NCBI RefSeq assembly: GCF_000399665.1
Contig: NZ_KB976986.1
Coordinates: 2,835,249-2,899,248, forward strand
Direction: 5' to 3'
DNA: 64,000 nucleotides
From: Acinetobacter calcoaceticus ANC 3811
Lineage (GTDB): Bacteria > Pseudomonadota > Gammaproteobacteria > Pseudomonadales > Moraxellaceae
Below the pieces are notes generated by a model that saw only the letters and a program-made list of their open reading frames with translations, did not search any database and was not told the origin of the DNA. Position 1 is the first letter of the stretch. Each line of letters opens with the position of its first letter. The position numbers were made by a program, and so were the translations under genes. Of the stretch, positions 18,601 to 28,090 are shown one piece after another.

Positions 18601-19258
18601 TATAAGGATGTCCTTTAGGGGCAAGCGCGTCTGGATCAATAATAATTTTTACGCCAGATGCAAGGTATGCTAAGGCAATGGTCAAGAGCATGACCACTGT
18701 CAGCACAATACGGCGATGTTTGAGAATCCAACGCGAGTATTGTTCCATCACCTGATGAGTCTTACGAAGTGGTTTAGTGGTCTCATGCGTTTGCTTACCA
18801 TCTTTACCAGCCGACTCATAGGCTTCGCCCTTCTGAGCCAATGCTTCAAGATTAGCAACATCTTTCTTAAACTGAGCAAGAACCATCTTTTTAAGCAGCG
18901 CTGGAGGCAATACACCAAAAAAGCTGCCTGGCTCAGCCTCAAACACCCACTCAATCCATGTACCTTCAGGATGTGGTTTGAAGCGGTAAGTACCTGTGTA
19001 GAGGAAAGGTCCTTCCACGACTTTGAACGCATACAATTCGTTCGGTACTAGATGTGTGATTTCACCTTTAAAGGACATCTCACGTCCAATAAAGCTAAAA
19101 CCGATTTCATACTTGCTGCCCACACGTGGAGTATTGTCTAGCAGTTCTGAATGCTTACACGACAATTGCCAGCCTGCATCATTGGCTGGGTTTGCAAGGT
19201 AGTTGAAAACCTTGTCAATCTCAGCCGGTATGAGGAAAGCATGTTCTATGGTCACCAT
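15608..19258 (-). CDS. RND (MMPL) exporter with fused SRPBCC and LolA-like domains
   Basis: A 1216-residue fusion. Residues 1-150 resemble an SRPBCC/polyketide-cyclase-like lipid-binding domain. Residues about 180-955 are an RND exporter with two copies of one large loop plus a six-helix block, as in MMPL/HAE families. The segment LLLGTALTMSMPKTSYADE (to about 978) looks like a retained signal peptide and is followed by a LolA-like outer-membrane lipoprotein-sorting domain. In other bacteria the last part is a separate periplasmic protein. Likely role: extract and export the lipid-bearing NRPS product. It starts 24 bp after the NRPS gene. Confidence 0.85.
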   Translation of the reverse strand: MVTIEHAFLIPAEIDKVFNYLANPANDAGWQLSCKHSELLDNTPRVGSKYEIGFSFIGREMSFKGEITHLVPNELYAFKVVEGPFLYTGTYRFKPHPEGTWIEWVFEAEPGSFFGVLPPALLKKMVLAQFKKDVANLEALAQKGEAYESAGKDGKQTHETTKPLRKTHQVMEQYSRWILKHRRIVLTVVMLLTIALAYLASGVKIIIDPDALAPKGHPYITSTKLIEKKFGSKYMVVIGITPKQGDIYQPQVLEKVKRITEEVDNAPGVVRSTLMSLAARQAKGITANSDGFDAKKLLPNSSVTESDVDQLKKLLALNPIYMNSVVSKDQKTAAILLELEESPEGFQKMMGPINKIVAAEQSKDMTISVGGNPVYLDKAEDYSKRINILFPIAILVIGLLHFEAFRSKQGLILPLVTALLAVAWGMGMMGLFKQPMDIFNSPTPILILAIAAGHAVQLLKRYYEDFDRLIAQGMEPKAANSEAVVQSMVRVGPVMILAGGIAAAGFFSLLTFNIPTIRSFGIFTGIGIISTLIIEMTFIPVLRSMLPPPSVTKVARKGLPIWDWIPKRIGDVILSVRPRMMLMTAIAVLGVFLALGTSRIVVDNDSRNFFSRDLPMQQDDRFLNQSLGGTNSLYIMVDTKVRDGIENPDILKAIDNTEKFANSIPEVGKTISIVDYIKRMNQAMNADQPQAFQVPATKDVVAQYLLLYSMSGEPTDFESYIDTTQRYAKITILLKTGSNHRIKEILESLKTYMAGQLGDKAVVSFGGDVTQTIALTETMVHGKLMNILQISFAVFFISALVFRSFSAGLIVLTPLLFSILAIFGVMGWLDIPLNIPNSLISAMAVGIGADYAIYFLYRLREILSEEGGDIKDAIRKTLSTAGKASLFVATAVAGGYGVLSLSQGFHVHQWLAMFIVIAMLFSVFATLIMVPTMILILKPRFIFPSNKKSITVAQTVVTSLLLGTALTMSMPKTSYADEVQDIVNRSDDASKFLSSSASAKFVLTSKSGEQRVRLTKNMTKLAGNTQNNMRLTEFISPADVQGTTTLLIENSKGSDSMFVYLPALKKVRRLASANKGDAFIGTDFSYGDVLGYKLSDWKYTKLADGKFNGKDCYMIEATPINNTVKSDFGYSKRRMCIMKDNFVTATIDIWDTAGKPLKHIEFTDIRPYGKVKPRWQAMKSMAKNLQTQHMTQVIVSDFVAEKTLSDKIFSPQSLEK

Positions 19259-19282
19259 AGTGGTTCTACCTTCTTGTATTTT

Positions 19283-22200
19283 TTATGCAGGAATTGGATA
19301 CATCTGATCAATCGTCTGGGCAACAGCCACGACGTTCTCAGCGTACATAATTGATGAATGGTCACCAGGCAGATCCACCTGTGTAAACGTGTCTTTGACC
19401 AGTTGATCCCAACCTAGACTTTCGCCAAAATCTTCCAGCTCATCTTTGGCCTTAACCAAGAGAATCGGAAAATCTTCAGGCTCTGGGAAATAGGTCTGGA
19501 GTGCGATGCCATTCGCCAAATAGGTATCAAAGTAAAGTCGGAAATCTGATGGATCAGCATCCAGCGGTAGAACATTGATGGCCTTGGCTTCTTTAAGTAC
19601 ATGATCAAACATGTGATCCGGACTCAATTCACGCAAGTATTGCGCTGGTATCGTCAGCTTTTTGCCATATGGCGCAGCCAAATCTCGGGCAAACCAAGAT
19701 AGGAGCATCGCATCGTCGGCATCTTCAGGCACATTCTCTGTAATCGGCGCTCGGGTATCGATCATGACAATCCCTGTGACCTGCTGCCCCATTTGACGCA
19801 ACTGATGACTGATCTCGTATGCAATCGCACCACCAAAGCACCAGCCACCGAGGAAATAAGGTCCCTCAGGCTGAGTCTTTTGCATTTCAGCAATATAGAG
19901 TGTTGCCATGTCTTCAATCGCTACCTCAGCAGCATCTGCTTCAATCAGGCCCGGAGACTGAATAGCACGCAAGGTGCGACTCGGATTGAGATGGCGCGAA
20001 AGCTCCATATAACAGAAGGTACTACCACCAATTGGATGGAACAGCCACAGTGGTTGTTCGTAAGTTCCACGGCGCAGTTCGATTACGATAGAGGGTTTGA
20101 CTTCTTTATTGTCACGAATGATCTCACCCAGACTCGCCACGGTGGAGTACTGTGCCAACAAAGCAACTGGTAGATCGGTACTGAATACCTTTTTAAGATG
20201 ATTGATAAGTTTTACAGCCAGCAACGAATGCCCGCCCAACTCGAAGAAATCATCATATATCCCAACCCGCTTGACCGACAGGATCTGCTCAAAGGTAGTA
20301 CACAGCTCGATTTCGATCGGATCGCGCGGTGCAACATAGTCATTGCTCTGCTCAAACACTGGCTCAGGAAATGCCTTACGATCCAACTTATTGTTGGCCG
20401 TCATTGGAAATTCATCCAACGTCATAAACGTATTTGGCACCATGTAAGCTGGAAGATGGATTTGCATCGTCTTTTTCAGATTAGCAATGTCAATCTCATG
20501 TCCAGTTAAATAAGCCACCAGTTTCTGATCGTTGCTGGCTGTCGTCTTAACCAGTACGACTGCATCTGTGATCCCATCGATCTGTTTGAGAACATTCTCG
20601 ATTTCGCCTAGTTCAATGCGGAATCCACGAATCTTAACTTGGAAATCTAGACGTCCATGATGAGTCAAACTTCCATCCGTACGTAGACAGACTTTATCTC
20701 CAGTGCGATAGAGTCGACCAGCATTTGGAAGAGATGGCAAAGTTCTAAATTGTGCATCTGTCAGCTCAGGTCGATGCCAGTAATCAACTGCCAGACCATC
20801 ACCTCCAATCCAAAGCTCTCCCATAACGCCCAGCGGGACTAACCGCTGTTGTTCATCTAGAACATAGAACTGTGTATTCGCAAGTGGTTCGCCTAAATCA
20901 ATATTTTTTGCATCGGTGATACGAGCCGCACTCGACCAGACAGTAGTTTCGGTCGGGCCATAGACATTCCAGAGACAGCCGACTTTACCGAGCAGTTTTT
21001 CTGCCAGTATAGAATCTAGCGCTTCGCCTCCGCAGAGTGCAGTCAATCCTAGATTGCCGCTCCACTCGCTGTCTAAAAGCATTTTCCAAGAAGCAGGTGT
21101 TGCCTGCAACACATTGATAGACTTGGCATTTAGATAATCCACCAATTGATTGCCGTCTTGTGATACCTCACGTGGGCAAACATGCACCACACCGCCGTAC
21201 ATCAGCGGAATCAGTAATTCAAGAATTGAAATATCAAACGCATAAGTGGTAATTGCTAACAACTGAGTCTCAGTCGTTACTTGCAATCTATCATTCATCG
21301 ACAGCAAGAAATTGATGATTGAAGGATGCCCAATACGCACGCCTTTAGGCTTCCCTGTTGAGCCTGATGTGTACATCACATAAGCGGTCTCACCAAAGGC
21401 AAGTGTCTCGCGTACTTGCTCAAGGGGCACAACACCAGCTTGGTTGATATCCAAACGCGGTACAGAAACTGTAAGAGCATCCATCAACTCAGCTTGAGTC
21501 AAGATGACTTTAGGTTCAGCATCTTCGATGATGTTATGTAGACGTTCACTTGGGAAGTTAGGATCTAGTGGTACATAGGCTGCCCCTGCTGCCCATATCC
21601 CGAGGATTGCTGCTGGCAATAAAGCTGTGCGATCTAACATCAGACCTACACGATCACCACGGGTAACGCCATGCGCACGCAAATATTCAGCGATACCAGC
21701 GATATGCTGACCTAACCCACGATAGCTAACCGCATGATCCTTCGAGGTCAAAGCATGATTTTCACCACGCTCATCAATCTGTTTTAGAATCATTGTTAAT
21801 AGATCATGTTGAGGATAATCAGTCGCCTGTCCACGTAGGGCCTCGAACTGAATGCCATCTGCATAATCAGGTGCGATATCTAACTCAGCGATCTTACGTT
21901 CAGGGTGAGCCACTATCTCTGATAGTACAGATTGCAGCAGTTGCACCATATTTTCGGCAGACTGTGCAGAAAATAACTCAGAGTTATATTTCAACACGCC
22001 AACTAGTTCGCCTTGATAATCACCGCCCATTTCCAGCGTAAGATCTAATTGACCTTCTTGCTGGCGAACTGGGAAACTTCCTAACGTTAGGTCTTGACTG
22101 ACCAAGGTTGCTGGAGTCTGAATTGGCAAGAGTAGTTCTTTAAACTCATCCATACCACCTAGACGTTCCCAGAACATTCCCACCTGAGCCAATGGGTTAA

Positions 22201-23245
22201 TACTGCCATCGCGCTTTGGTGAAACAGCCTCAACCACTCTAGAAAAGGCAACTTTTTGATGCTTGAGACTTTGTCTTAATTGTTCCTGCACCTGCTGTGT
22301 AAACTGGCGCAAAGTCTGATCAGCGTCGATGTCCATGTGAATAGCAATCGTATTGACAAACTGCCCCAGTGCATTACGCAGAGAGCGTTCAAGTCGACCC
22401 GCTACTGGCGTAGCAATAACGAGATCATTTTCATTCGATAGTTTGTGTAGCAGGATATAGAAGCCAGACAGTACAAGACCGAACAATGTGATCTCATAAT
22501 CTTTCGCCAAGTTCACAAGACCAGACGACACTGATTCAGGCACACGAAAAACCAGTGAACTGCCTTTGTGTTGCTGTACAGCCGGACGAGGATAATCAAG
22601 TGGAATGCTGTGCACGTGTGGTGCATGCTGCAATGCATTTTTCCAGAAAATTAGACTCTCATCAGTGGCATCATCGGTCACAGTGCTCTGCTGCTTATCG
22701 GCATATTGTGCGAACTCGATTCCGTTCACTGTATCCGACTCTGTAACTAGTCCAAAACGTTTGCCGACATCACGCAGCAAGAGACCAATCGACCAGAAAT
22801 CCATGAGGGCATGATGAATTACAACCGCAATCACATAATGATTTTCACCACGTTCATAGCAATGAATACGCCACAACGGTGGCTGGGTCAGGTCAAAAGG
22901 TTGCTTAGTATCCTGCTCAACTAATTGTGTCAAATCAGATGCATCAACATGGCGAGCATCCGAGAACACGATATTAGGATAGATACGATCCCAAATGAGT
23001 TGCTCAATACCCTGATCATTGGCAGGCATACTTACACGCAATAGCGGATAATCATGCATTACCGCCTCTAGAATTTCCATCGGCTTGTTGCCCAATGGCT
23101 GGTTGACCTTCACATCAAAGGCCACCACCATATTGTAGGCACTGCAAGTTGACTCAAGCCGCTGGATATACCAGATGCCGAGCTGTTCTGCAGAAATCGC
23201 ATGGCGCGATAAAATTGCAGGTTCCAGTCGTACAAGGTTGTTCAC
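19283..23245 (-). CDS. Single-module NRPS (C-A-T-TE)
   Basis: A 1320-residue synthetase with a condensation domain (HHALMDF at 144-150, where the usual Gly after Asp is Phe), an adenylation domain (YTSGSTGKPKG, NVYGPTETTVW, YRTGD, KIRGFRIELGEIE), a carrier domain (DDFFELGGHSLL) and a thioesterase. The thioesterase nucleophile is Cys1136 in GGWCFGG instead of Ser, with Asp1163 and His1296. It adds one amino acid to the acyl chain carried by the preceding ACP and releases the product. The start is GTG, overlapping the ACP stop as GTGA. The substrate amino acid needs a specificity-code analysis. Confidence 0.95.
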   Translation of the reverse strand: MNNLVRLEPAILSRHAISAEQLGIWYIQRLESTCSAYNMVVAFDVKVNQPLGNKPMEILEAVMHDYPLLRVSMPANDQGIEQLIWDRIYPNIVFSDARHVDASDLTQLVEQDTKQPFDLTQPPLWRIHCYERGENHYVIAVVIHHALMDFWSIGLLLRDVGKRFGLVTESDTVNGIEFAQYADKQQSTVTDDATDESLIFWKNALQHAPHVHSIPLDYPRPAVQQHKGSSLVFRVPESVSSGLVNLAKDYEITLFGLVLSGFYILLHKLSNENDLVIATPVAGRLERSLRNALGQFVNTIAIHMDIDADQTLRQFTQQVQEQLRQSLKHQKVAFSRVVEAVSPKRDGSINPLAQVGMFWERLGGMDEFKELLLPIQTPATLVSQDLTLGSFPVRQQEGQLDLTLEMGGDYQGELVGVLKYNSELFSAQSAENMVQLLQSVLSEIVAHPERKIAELDIAPDYADGIQFEALRGQATDYPQHDLLTMILKQIDERGENHALTSKDHAVSYRGLGQHIAGIAEYLRAHGVTRGDRVGLMLDRTALLPAAILGIWAAGAAYVPLDPNFPSERLHNIIEDAEPKVILTQAELMDALTVSVPRLDINQAGVVPLEQVRETLAFGETAYVMYTSGSTGKPKGVRIGHPSIINFLLSMNDRLQVTTETQLLAITTYAFDISILELLIPLMYGGVVHVCPREVSQDGNQLVDYLNAKSINVLQATPASWKMLLDSEWSGNLGLTALCGGEALDSILAEKLLGKVGCLWNVYGPTETTVWSSAARITDAKNIDLGEPLANTQFYVLDEQQRLVPLGVMGELWIGGDGLAVDYWHRPELTDAQFRTLPSLPNAGRLYRTGDKVCLRTDGSLTHHGRLDFQVKIRGFRIELGEIENVLKQIDGITDAVVLVKTTASNDQKLVAYLTGHEIDIANLKKTMQIHLPAYMVPNTFMTLDEFPMTANNKLDRKAFPEPVFEQSNDYVAPRDPIEIELCTTFEQILSVKRVGIYDDFFELGGHSLLAVKLINHLKKVFSTDLPVALLAQYSTVASLGEIIRDNKEVKPSIVIELRRGTYEQPLWLFHPIGGSTFCYMELSRHLNPSRTLRAIQSPGLIEADAAEVAIEDMATLYIAEMQKTQPEGPYFLGGWCFGGAIAYEISHQLRQMGQQVTGIVMIDTRAPITENVPEDADDAMLLSWFARDLAAPYGKKLTIPAQYLRELSPDHMFDHVLKEAKAINVLPLDADPSDFRLYFDTYLANGIALQTYFPEPEDFPILLVKAKDELEDFGESLGWDQLVKDTFTQVDLPGDHSSIMYAENVVAVAQTIDQMYPIPA

Positions 23246-23502
23246 GAAGCAACTCCCTGCTGCAACTTAGAAACAATATATTCAGCCAACGCATTAATAG
23301 TCGGGTAATCCCATAATAATGTCGGCTCAAGTTCCAATTCTGTTAGATCTTCCAGATCCCCTGACACCGACAAAGCGACGATAGAATCAAGACCGTAACT
23401 GGTAAATTTTTTCTGTGGATCAAGAGTCGCAGGTTCGACACGCATTTCTTTGGCTACTAGCGTACGAATGATTTCGCTCCAGTAAGCTTTATCTTTATTC
23501 AT
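23242..23502 (-). CDS. Stand-alone acyl carrier protein
   Basis: An 86-residue carrier protein with the phosphopantetheine serine in SYGLDSIVALSVSGDLE (GLDSI). It would receive the fatty acyl group from the upstream acyl-AMP ligase, hold it for oxidation by the acyl-CoA dehydrogenase-like enzyme and pass it to the NRPS condensation domain. It overlaps both neighbours by 4 bp. It is more diverged than the housekeeping AcpP, which has an acidic DSLD motif. Confidence 0.93.
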   Translation of the reverse strand: MNKDKAYWSEIIRTLVAKEMRVEPATLDPQKKFTSYGLDSIVALSVSGDLEDLTELELEPTLLWDYPTINALAEYIVSKLQQGVAS

Positions 23503-25292
23503 GGGGTAATATCCTCTTTAACCGGTTGGGCATCACGCGGTGCCAGTGCAAAATCGATGACAGATAACATATGGTTGTTTGAAATTCGGTCTAGCAGATC
23601 TGCCAATGTATTTTCACGCAGTGATGTCATTGGAGGAGTCGTCTGCCCTTCAGCAGCATTTAGGAAAATAGTCAGCCATGCTCCATCCTGCAAAGCAGGT
23701 CTTAAGCCATGACGGTTAAAGATCCAGAAACCCAGCACAGCAATACGAGAAAATAACTCGGCATAGTCACGGGCCAAACTGAAACGCAAAGTTTCAAACT
23801 CTTTAGCCGCTTCTGAATTTGAGAAATAATCCTGAATTTTTTGATCTAGCTTGCGCTGCTCGATAAGAAGCTGATCAGCTCGCTCGCGTAGCGTGGACAG
23901 GGTCTCAGCAGTCAGTCCGACTGTAGCGTCAGCATCGTTGAACATTCCGATGATCGTTCCCAGTGACTCCATCACTAAGTCACCATCGCGGTTGAATATC
24001 TCAAGCTCGCGAAAATCAATAGCGTCCGTTTCCACCTGTAAGTCATATAACTGGCGATAGCGTGCTTTAGCTTCGGCTTGATTGAGATGGTCGGCTTTTT
24101 TACTACGCCCTTTATTGGCAGATTTGAGCTGAAAACTCAGACTGTCTAGACAGACGGTGCTACTGCCGTCAAACACACTAACGATCAGATGATCTCTGAA
24201 GGCTTTCTGGTACATTCCATCAGCATATGCATTTCTTAAGAAAAAACGCGACCCAAGCACAGAGGAAGTGATCTTAGCGAGTGACTCTACATACTCAGGC
24301 ACTAGAACTTTGATGATCGGTGACCATGTGCTGAACTGATTGATACAAACGTGTAGCCCGCGCGCCCCAACGAGTGATAACACCTCAGCTGCTAACAGAT
24401 AGGCATAGGCAGTAGCGAGTTGCTCACGCACGAGCGGAATGCTAATGACTTTTTTGTTATACAACTCACGCTCAATAGCAAACTCAGTCGCGATGCGTAG
24501 CATCGTATCGCCCGCACCCAGAGAGAAGCTACTGCAATATGCACGCGTCACCTGTAGCGTCTTGAGTCCAAGCTCCAACCCCTGACCTTCTTCACCAATC
24601 AGGGCATCTTTGTGAATTTCAGCATTGTTAAAACCAATACCGCTAATATCTAGCCCACGCATACCAACCGTTGGTAAGCGATTCAGGCTATAGGTTCCCT
24701 TAGAAACCATATGACGCTTATCAAGCCAGAATGCACTCAGGCTGCGTGGTCCACGGTCATCCGACGTTTTAGCAATCAGACTTAAAGAATCACCTAGAGT
24801 CGCGCGGTTAATCGACCACTTTTCGCCATTTAAGACGTACTTACTTTCAGTAGCTTGTGCCGTTACTTCACTAGATAACAGGTCAGCTCCATGCGCTTTC
24901 TCGCTATAAGCCAGCGCTGGTGCAGCACCACTCAAAATCCGACTAGCAATGTTTTGGCATTGATTAGGATTGCCGCCGATCCATACGATCACAGACCAAG
25001 CATTCGTGCTATAGGTCGAATTGATGGTTAGATCACGTCGTGCCAGCACACGATGCAGATATAGCAGCTCTTCACCAATTTCCATGCGACCTCCAAGCTC
25101 TGAAGGTACATAAAAACGGTTCATACCCACGGCATTCAGAAAGTCAACAGCACGCTGAGGGTACTGCTCTTTCTCATCACGCTCGATGGCAGCGGACCAA
25201 GAAAAATCATTATTGGTATCATGTACGGAGCCTAAAATTTGCTCCAGACGAGCAGCAGATTGAAACTGCCGCAAATTGGACGTAAGTGACAT
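23499..25292 (-). CDS. Acyl-CoA dehydrogenase-like protein, probably acting on acyl-ACP
   Basis: A 597-residue flavoprotein of the acyl-CoA dehydrogenase fold, about 200 residues longer than ordinary members because of a C-terminal extension with a second helical region. FAD-binding features include ALAYSEKAHGADLLS, INRATLGDSLSLIAKT and VFDGSSTVCLDSLS. Since it is encoded between the acyl-AMP ligase and the ACP, it probably introduces a double bond into the ACP-bound fatty acyl chain. That assignment follows from context, not from any residue seen. Its stop overlaps the ACP start (ATGA). Confidence 0.85.
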   Translation of the reverse strand: MSLTSNLRQFQSAARLEQILGSVHDTNNDFSWSAAIERDEKEQYPQRAVDFLNAVGMNRFYVPSELGGRMEIGEELLYLHRVLARRDLTINSTYSTNAWSVIVWIGGNPNQCQNIASRILSGAAPALAYSEKAHGADLLSSEVTAQATESKYVLNGEKWSINRATLGDSLSLIAKTSDDRGPRSLSAFWLDKRHMVSKGTYSLNRLPTVGMRGLDISGIGFNNAEIHKDALIGEEGQGLELGLKTLQVTRAYCSSFSLGAGDTMLRIATEFAIERELYNKKVISIPLVREQLATAYAYLLAAEVLSLVGARGLHVCINQFSTWSPIIKVLVPEYVESLAKITSSVLGSRFFLRNAYADGMYQKAFRDHLIVSVFDGSSTVCLDSLSFQLKSANKGRSKKADHLNQAEAKARYRQLYDLQVETDAIDFRELEIFNRDGDLVMESLGTIIGMFNDADATVGLTAETLSTLRERADQLLIEQRKLDQKIQDYFSNSEAAKEFETLRFSLARDYAELFSRIAVLGFWIFNRHGLRPALQDGAWLTIFLNAAEGQTTPPMTSLRENTLADLLDRISNNHMLSVIDFALAPRDAQPVKEDITP

Positions 25293-25324
25293 GAGTTTTT
25301 GCTCAAATGATTAAAGGGTAAGGA

Positions 25325-27214
25325 TTAAAACAAAGCACTTTTCAGTCGATTAAAAATGAGCGCGCGCACTTCTCGTTCCTTGATCATTGAGTTGAGTAGA
25401 TTGGAGCTATAACGAATCAGTTGCCCCCTCTGCTCACGATCACGGATGACTTCTAAGCCATTTTTGACATAGTTTCGAGCCATCACCGTTCTACGGTTTG
25501 GATGGGTTAAACAGATCAGTTGACCGCGCTCGATCTGCTCTTTAATTTTTCTTCTTCTGATTTTTCCGCTAGTGGTCTTGTTAATTCGACCTTGATGCAA
25601 CAAATAAACACCTTCTACAGGTAAGCCGATATCAGCCGCCACTTGCTCTTTAACCTGAGTTCTGATGGTTTCAAAATTAAGAGTCTTGTCGATCGACTTC
25701 TTTTTGATCTCAAGTACAACCGTGACACCGTCAGAATTACCGAAATTCACTGCTGCAACACAGCCTTTACGGACAGCCGGATGCGCTACTTCAACAGAGC
25801 ACTCGATATCTTGCGGGTAATAGTTTTTGCCACGGATGATGATCACATCCTTAAGGCGACCGGTCACATATAGGTCTCCATTTTTGACAAAGCCCATATC
25901 ACCTGTTCTCAAGTAATGCACTTGACTAGGCTTATCTGCTTTATCGAGGATGGTTGCAGCAAAGGTTTCCTGATTGACCTCTGGTTTCTGCCAGTAACCT
26001 GCAGTAACACTCTCGCCTGCTAGCCAGATTTCACCGACCTCATCAGCCCCTACCTCTTTGTGGGTATGCGGATTGACAATACGACAATCAATGTGTGTAG
26101 AAATCTTGCCACAGCTCACCACTTGCACGGCTGTCTGGTCTTGACTGGTATGCACCAAGTTGGCATTCAACTTTTCACGATCGATTGAAATCGCATTGAG
26201 AGGACCAGTCACACCACTAACTAAAAGCGTAACTTCTGCCAAGCCATAACACGGCAAGAAAGTATCCAGTCTCAATTTGGACTGAGTATTGAACTTCTCC
26301 ATGAAACGCTGCATGACGTTAGCCTTGATCGGCTCAGCACCGTTAAACATCACACGCACACGGCTCAGATCAAGCGATGCAGCCTCATCATCCGAGATGC
26401 GATGTAAACACAATTCATAGGCAAAGTTTGGTCCCCCACTAATCGTGACACCTTTTTCGCTAATGAATTGCAGCCACTTAAGAGGTTTGCGGATAAAATC
26501 CAGTGGTGACATTACATAGCAAGTCAGACCCACATACACGGTCTGCAAAACTGAGCCAATCAGTCCCATGTCGTGATAGACAGGTAACCATGTAAGACCG
26601 ATATCATCGACTTGTGTGCCAAAAGCTTCAGCAATCATGACTTCATTTGCCATGATGTTTTTATGAGTGACGATCACACCTTTAGGCCAACCTGTTGACC
26701 CTGAAGTGTATTGAAGGAAGCAGATATCTTCTTCAGCAATATGAGGAAAATCCTTTTCTACCAAGTCACGCTGCAATTCGGCATCAACGGCATGCAATAT
26801 TAAATTTTCATTTTGAGCTTTTAATGTAATAAGACCTGATAGCTCAAGAATCTTTTTAGTTGTGAGTACTATCTTTGGCTCACAGTCATTCATAATATTC
26901 AAAATATTAGAAAAACCGTTACGGTTAAAAGGCAAGCTAACAGGTACTGCGATAATCTTAGCTTTCAAACAAGCAAAGAACGAAACGATAAAGTCCAATC
27001 CAGGCTCGAACAGCAACACAGCACGATCGCCGCTATCGACAAGATTCATTAATATTTGGGCTTGATATTGAACCCGCTCGTTCAAATCTGTATATGTCAG
27101 AGATTGAATGCCACCAGATTGGCGTCCCAAATACTCAAAAGCAACCTTAGCTCCTTTTGAATTTGCGTGGGATTCCAAAGTTGCAATGATATTATCCGTA
27201 CCCATTACAGCCAT
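25325..27214 (-). CDS. Fatty-acyl-AMP ligase (FAAL)
   Basis: A 629-residue adenylating enzyme of the FAAL/FadD32 type: CFLQYTSGSTGWPKGV, LPVYHDMGLIG, FNGAEPI, CYGLAEVTLL, YLRTGDMGF and GRLKDVIIIRG are all present. The LPVYHDMGLIG block and an insertion after the N-terminal domain separate FAALs from acyl-CoA ligases. It would activate a fatty acid and load it on the downstream ACP. It is the first gene of the operon, starting at ATG 7 bp after GGAG and 32 bp before the next gene. A lux box about 150 bp upstream indicates control by AbaR. Confidence 0.93.
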   Translation of the reverse strand: MAVMGTDNIIATLESHANSKGAKVAFEYLGRQSGGIQSLTYTDLNERVQYQAQILMNLVDSGDRAVLLFEPGLDFIVSFFACLKAKIIAVPVSLPFNRNGFSNILNIMNDCEPKIVLTTKKILELSGLITLKAQNENLILHAVDAELQRDLVEKDFPHIAEEDICFLQYTSGSTGWPKGVIVTHKNIMANEVMIAEAFGTQVDDIGLTWLPVYHDMGLIGSVLQTVYVGLTCYVMSPLDFIRKPLKWLQFISEKGVTISGGPNFAYELCLHRISDDEAASLDLSRVRVMFNGAEPIKANVMQRFMEKFNTQSKLRLDTFLPCYGLAEVTLLVSGVTGPLNAISIDREKLNANLVHTSQDQTAVQVVSCGKISTHIDCRIVNPHTHKEVGADEVGEIWLAGESVTAGYWQKPEVNQETFAATILDKADKPSQVHYLRTGDMGFVKNGDLYVTGRLKDVIIIRGKNYYPQDIECSVEVAHPAVRKGCVAAVNFGNSDGVTVVLEIKKKSIDKTLNFETIRTQVKEQVAADIGLPVEGVYLLHQGRINKTTSGKIRRRKIKEQIERGQLICLTHPNRRTVMARNYVKNGLEVIRDREQRGQLIRYSSNLLNSMIKEREVRALIFNRLKSALF

Positions 27215-27332
27215 AACTTACTCCGATTATTTATAATTCATCCTTAAAATTCGCTAATTCAGAAATTACATTTCTAGCTGAGGGCTTTTAATAAAAATGA
27301 ATATACTTTTCTTGTTTAAAATATAAATTCAC

Positions 27333-27384
27333 ATTATATTTTATGTGCGAGTGTTTTTTATTACACCTGTAAGGGTTTACAGGT
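27333..27384 (-). promoter_or_regulatory. lux box and promoter of the lipopeptide operon
   Basis: ACCTGTAAGGGTTTACAGGT (27365-27384) has perfect 8-bp arms and matches the lux box in front of abaI. On the minus strand TATAAT lies at 27338-27333, so the box abuts the -35 region, a class II activator position for AbaR. The leader to the FAAL start is about 110 nt. Confidence 0.8.
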
Positions 27385-28090
27385 TGGCTTGTTTTTATTA
27401 AAAATTAAGACACCGGATCTCTTTCATAAATTATTTTTATTCAGTTTAATATTATGAACTCTGGCGATTAAATTAAATCTAAAACTCAATCTTTCTTCTC
27501 TATTTAGATAATATTTAACAAGATTTAAAAAAATTTCTGCATGCTCGCTATAGGCACTGTTCGTATTCTTATTTTTATTGATCTCTTAATTTTAGATCTT
27601 GTATTCAGGGTCTAATTACTGTGTTTTTTCTTTTCTTAATGACAATAGATGCTTCAGATAAAATTCTCTAATAGCCTTTATCTACAAGGATAAAGCCCCT
27701 AAAGAAAGCAGCTTTAATTAGCATTTTAATAGCTTAAAATCATGTATGGCATCGTGACTGATATATAACCCTGTAAATCAATAAATTTTATATTCAAAAG
27801 ATCCATAAAACACGAGTGCTATATTTTAAAACAAGAATATTAATTAAAAAATTTATTTATAAAATCAACCTATTCATTATTTTATCATTAAGTAAAAATA
27901 TTTAACTAAGCCACCTTTTAAAATACAAAATTTTTATAAATAAGATTTTCTACATAAATTCAATTACAATTTAAATACTTTTAATTAAAAACATTTTCAA
28001 TCAATCAATTAATTTTATTTTAAATATATACCCAATAATAATTAATTTCATTAAAATCAGGTATTAAATTTTTCTATTATTTATTTATCT
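27385..28090. other. AT-rich intergenic region upstream of the lipopeptide promoter
   Basis: About 700 bp with no credible gene between the lux box and the abaR stop. It is strongly AT-rich with long runs of A and T. No terminator for abaR with a convincing GC stem is seen. Confidence 0.5.

Noticed and set aside
27385..28090. A small gene in the long AT-rich gap upstream of the lipopeptide promoter
   Set aside because: No reading frame with a ribosome-binding site or coding-like composition was seen.
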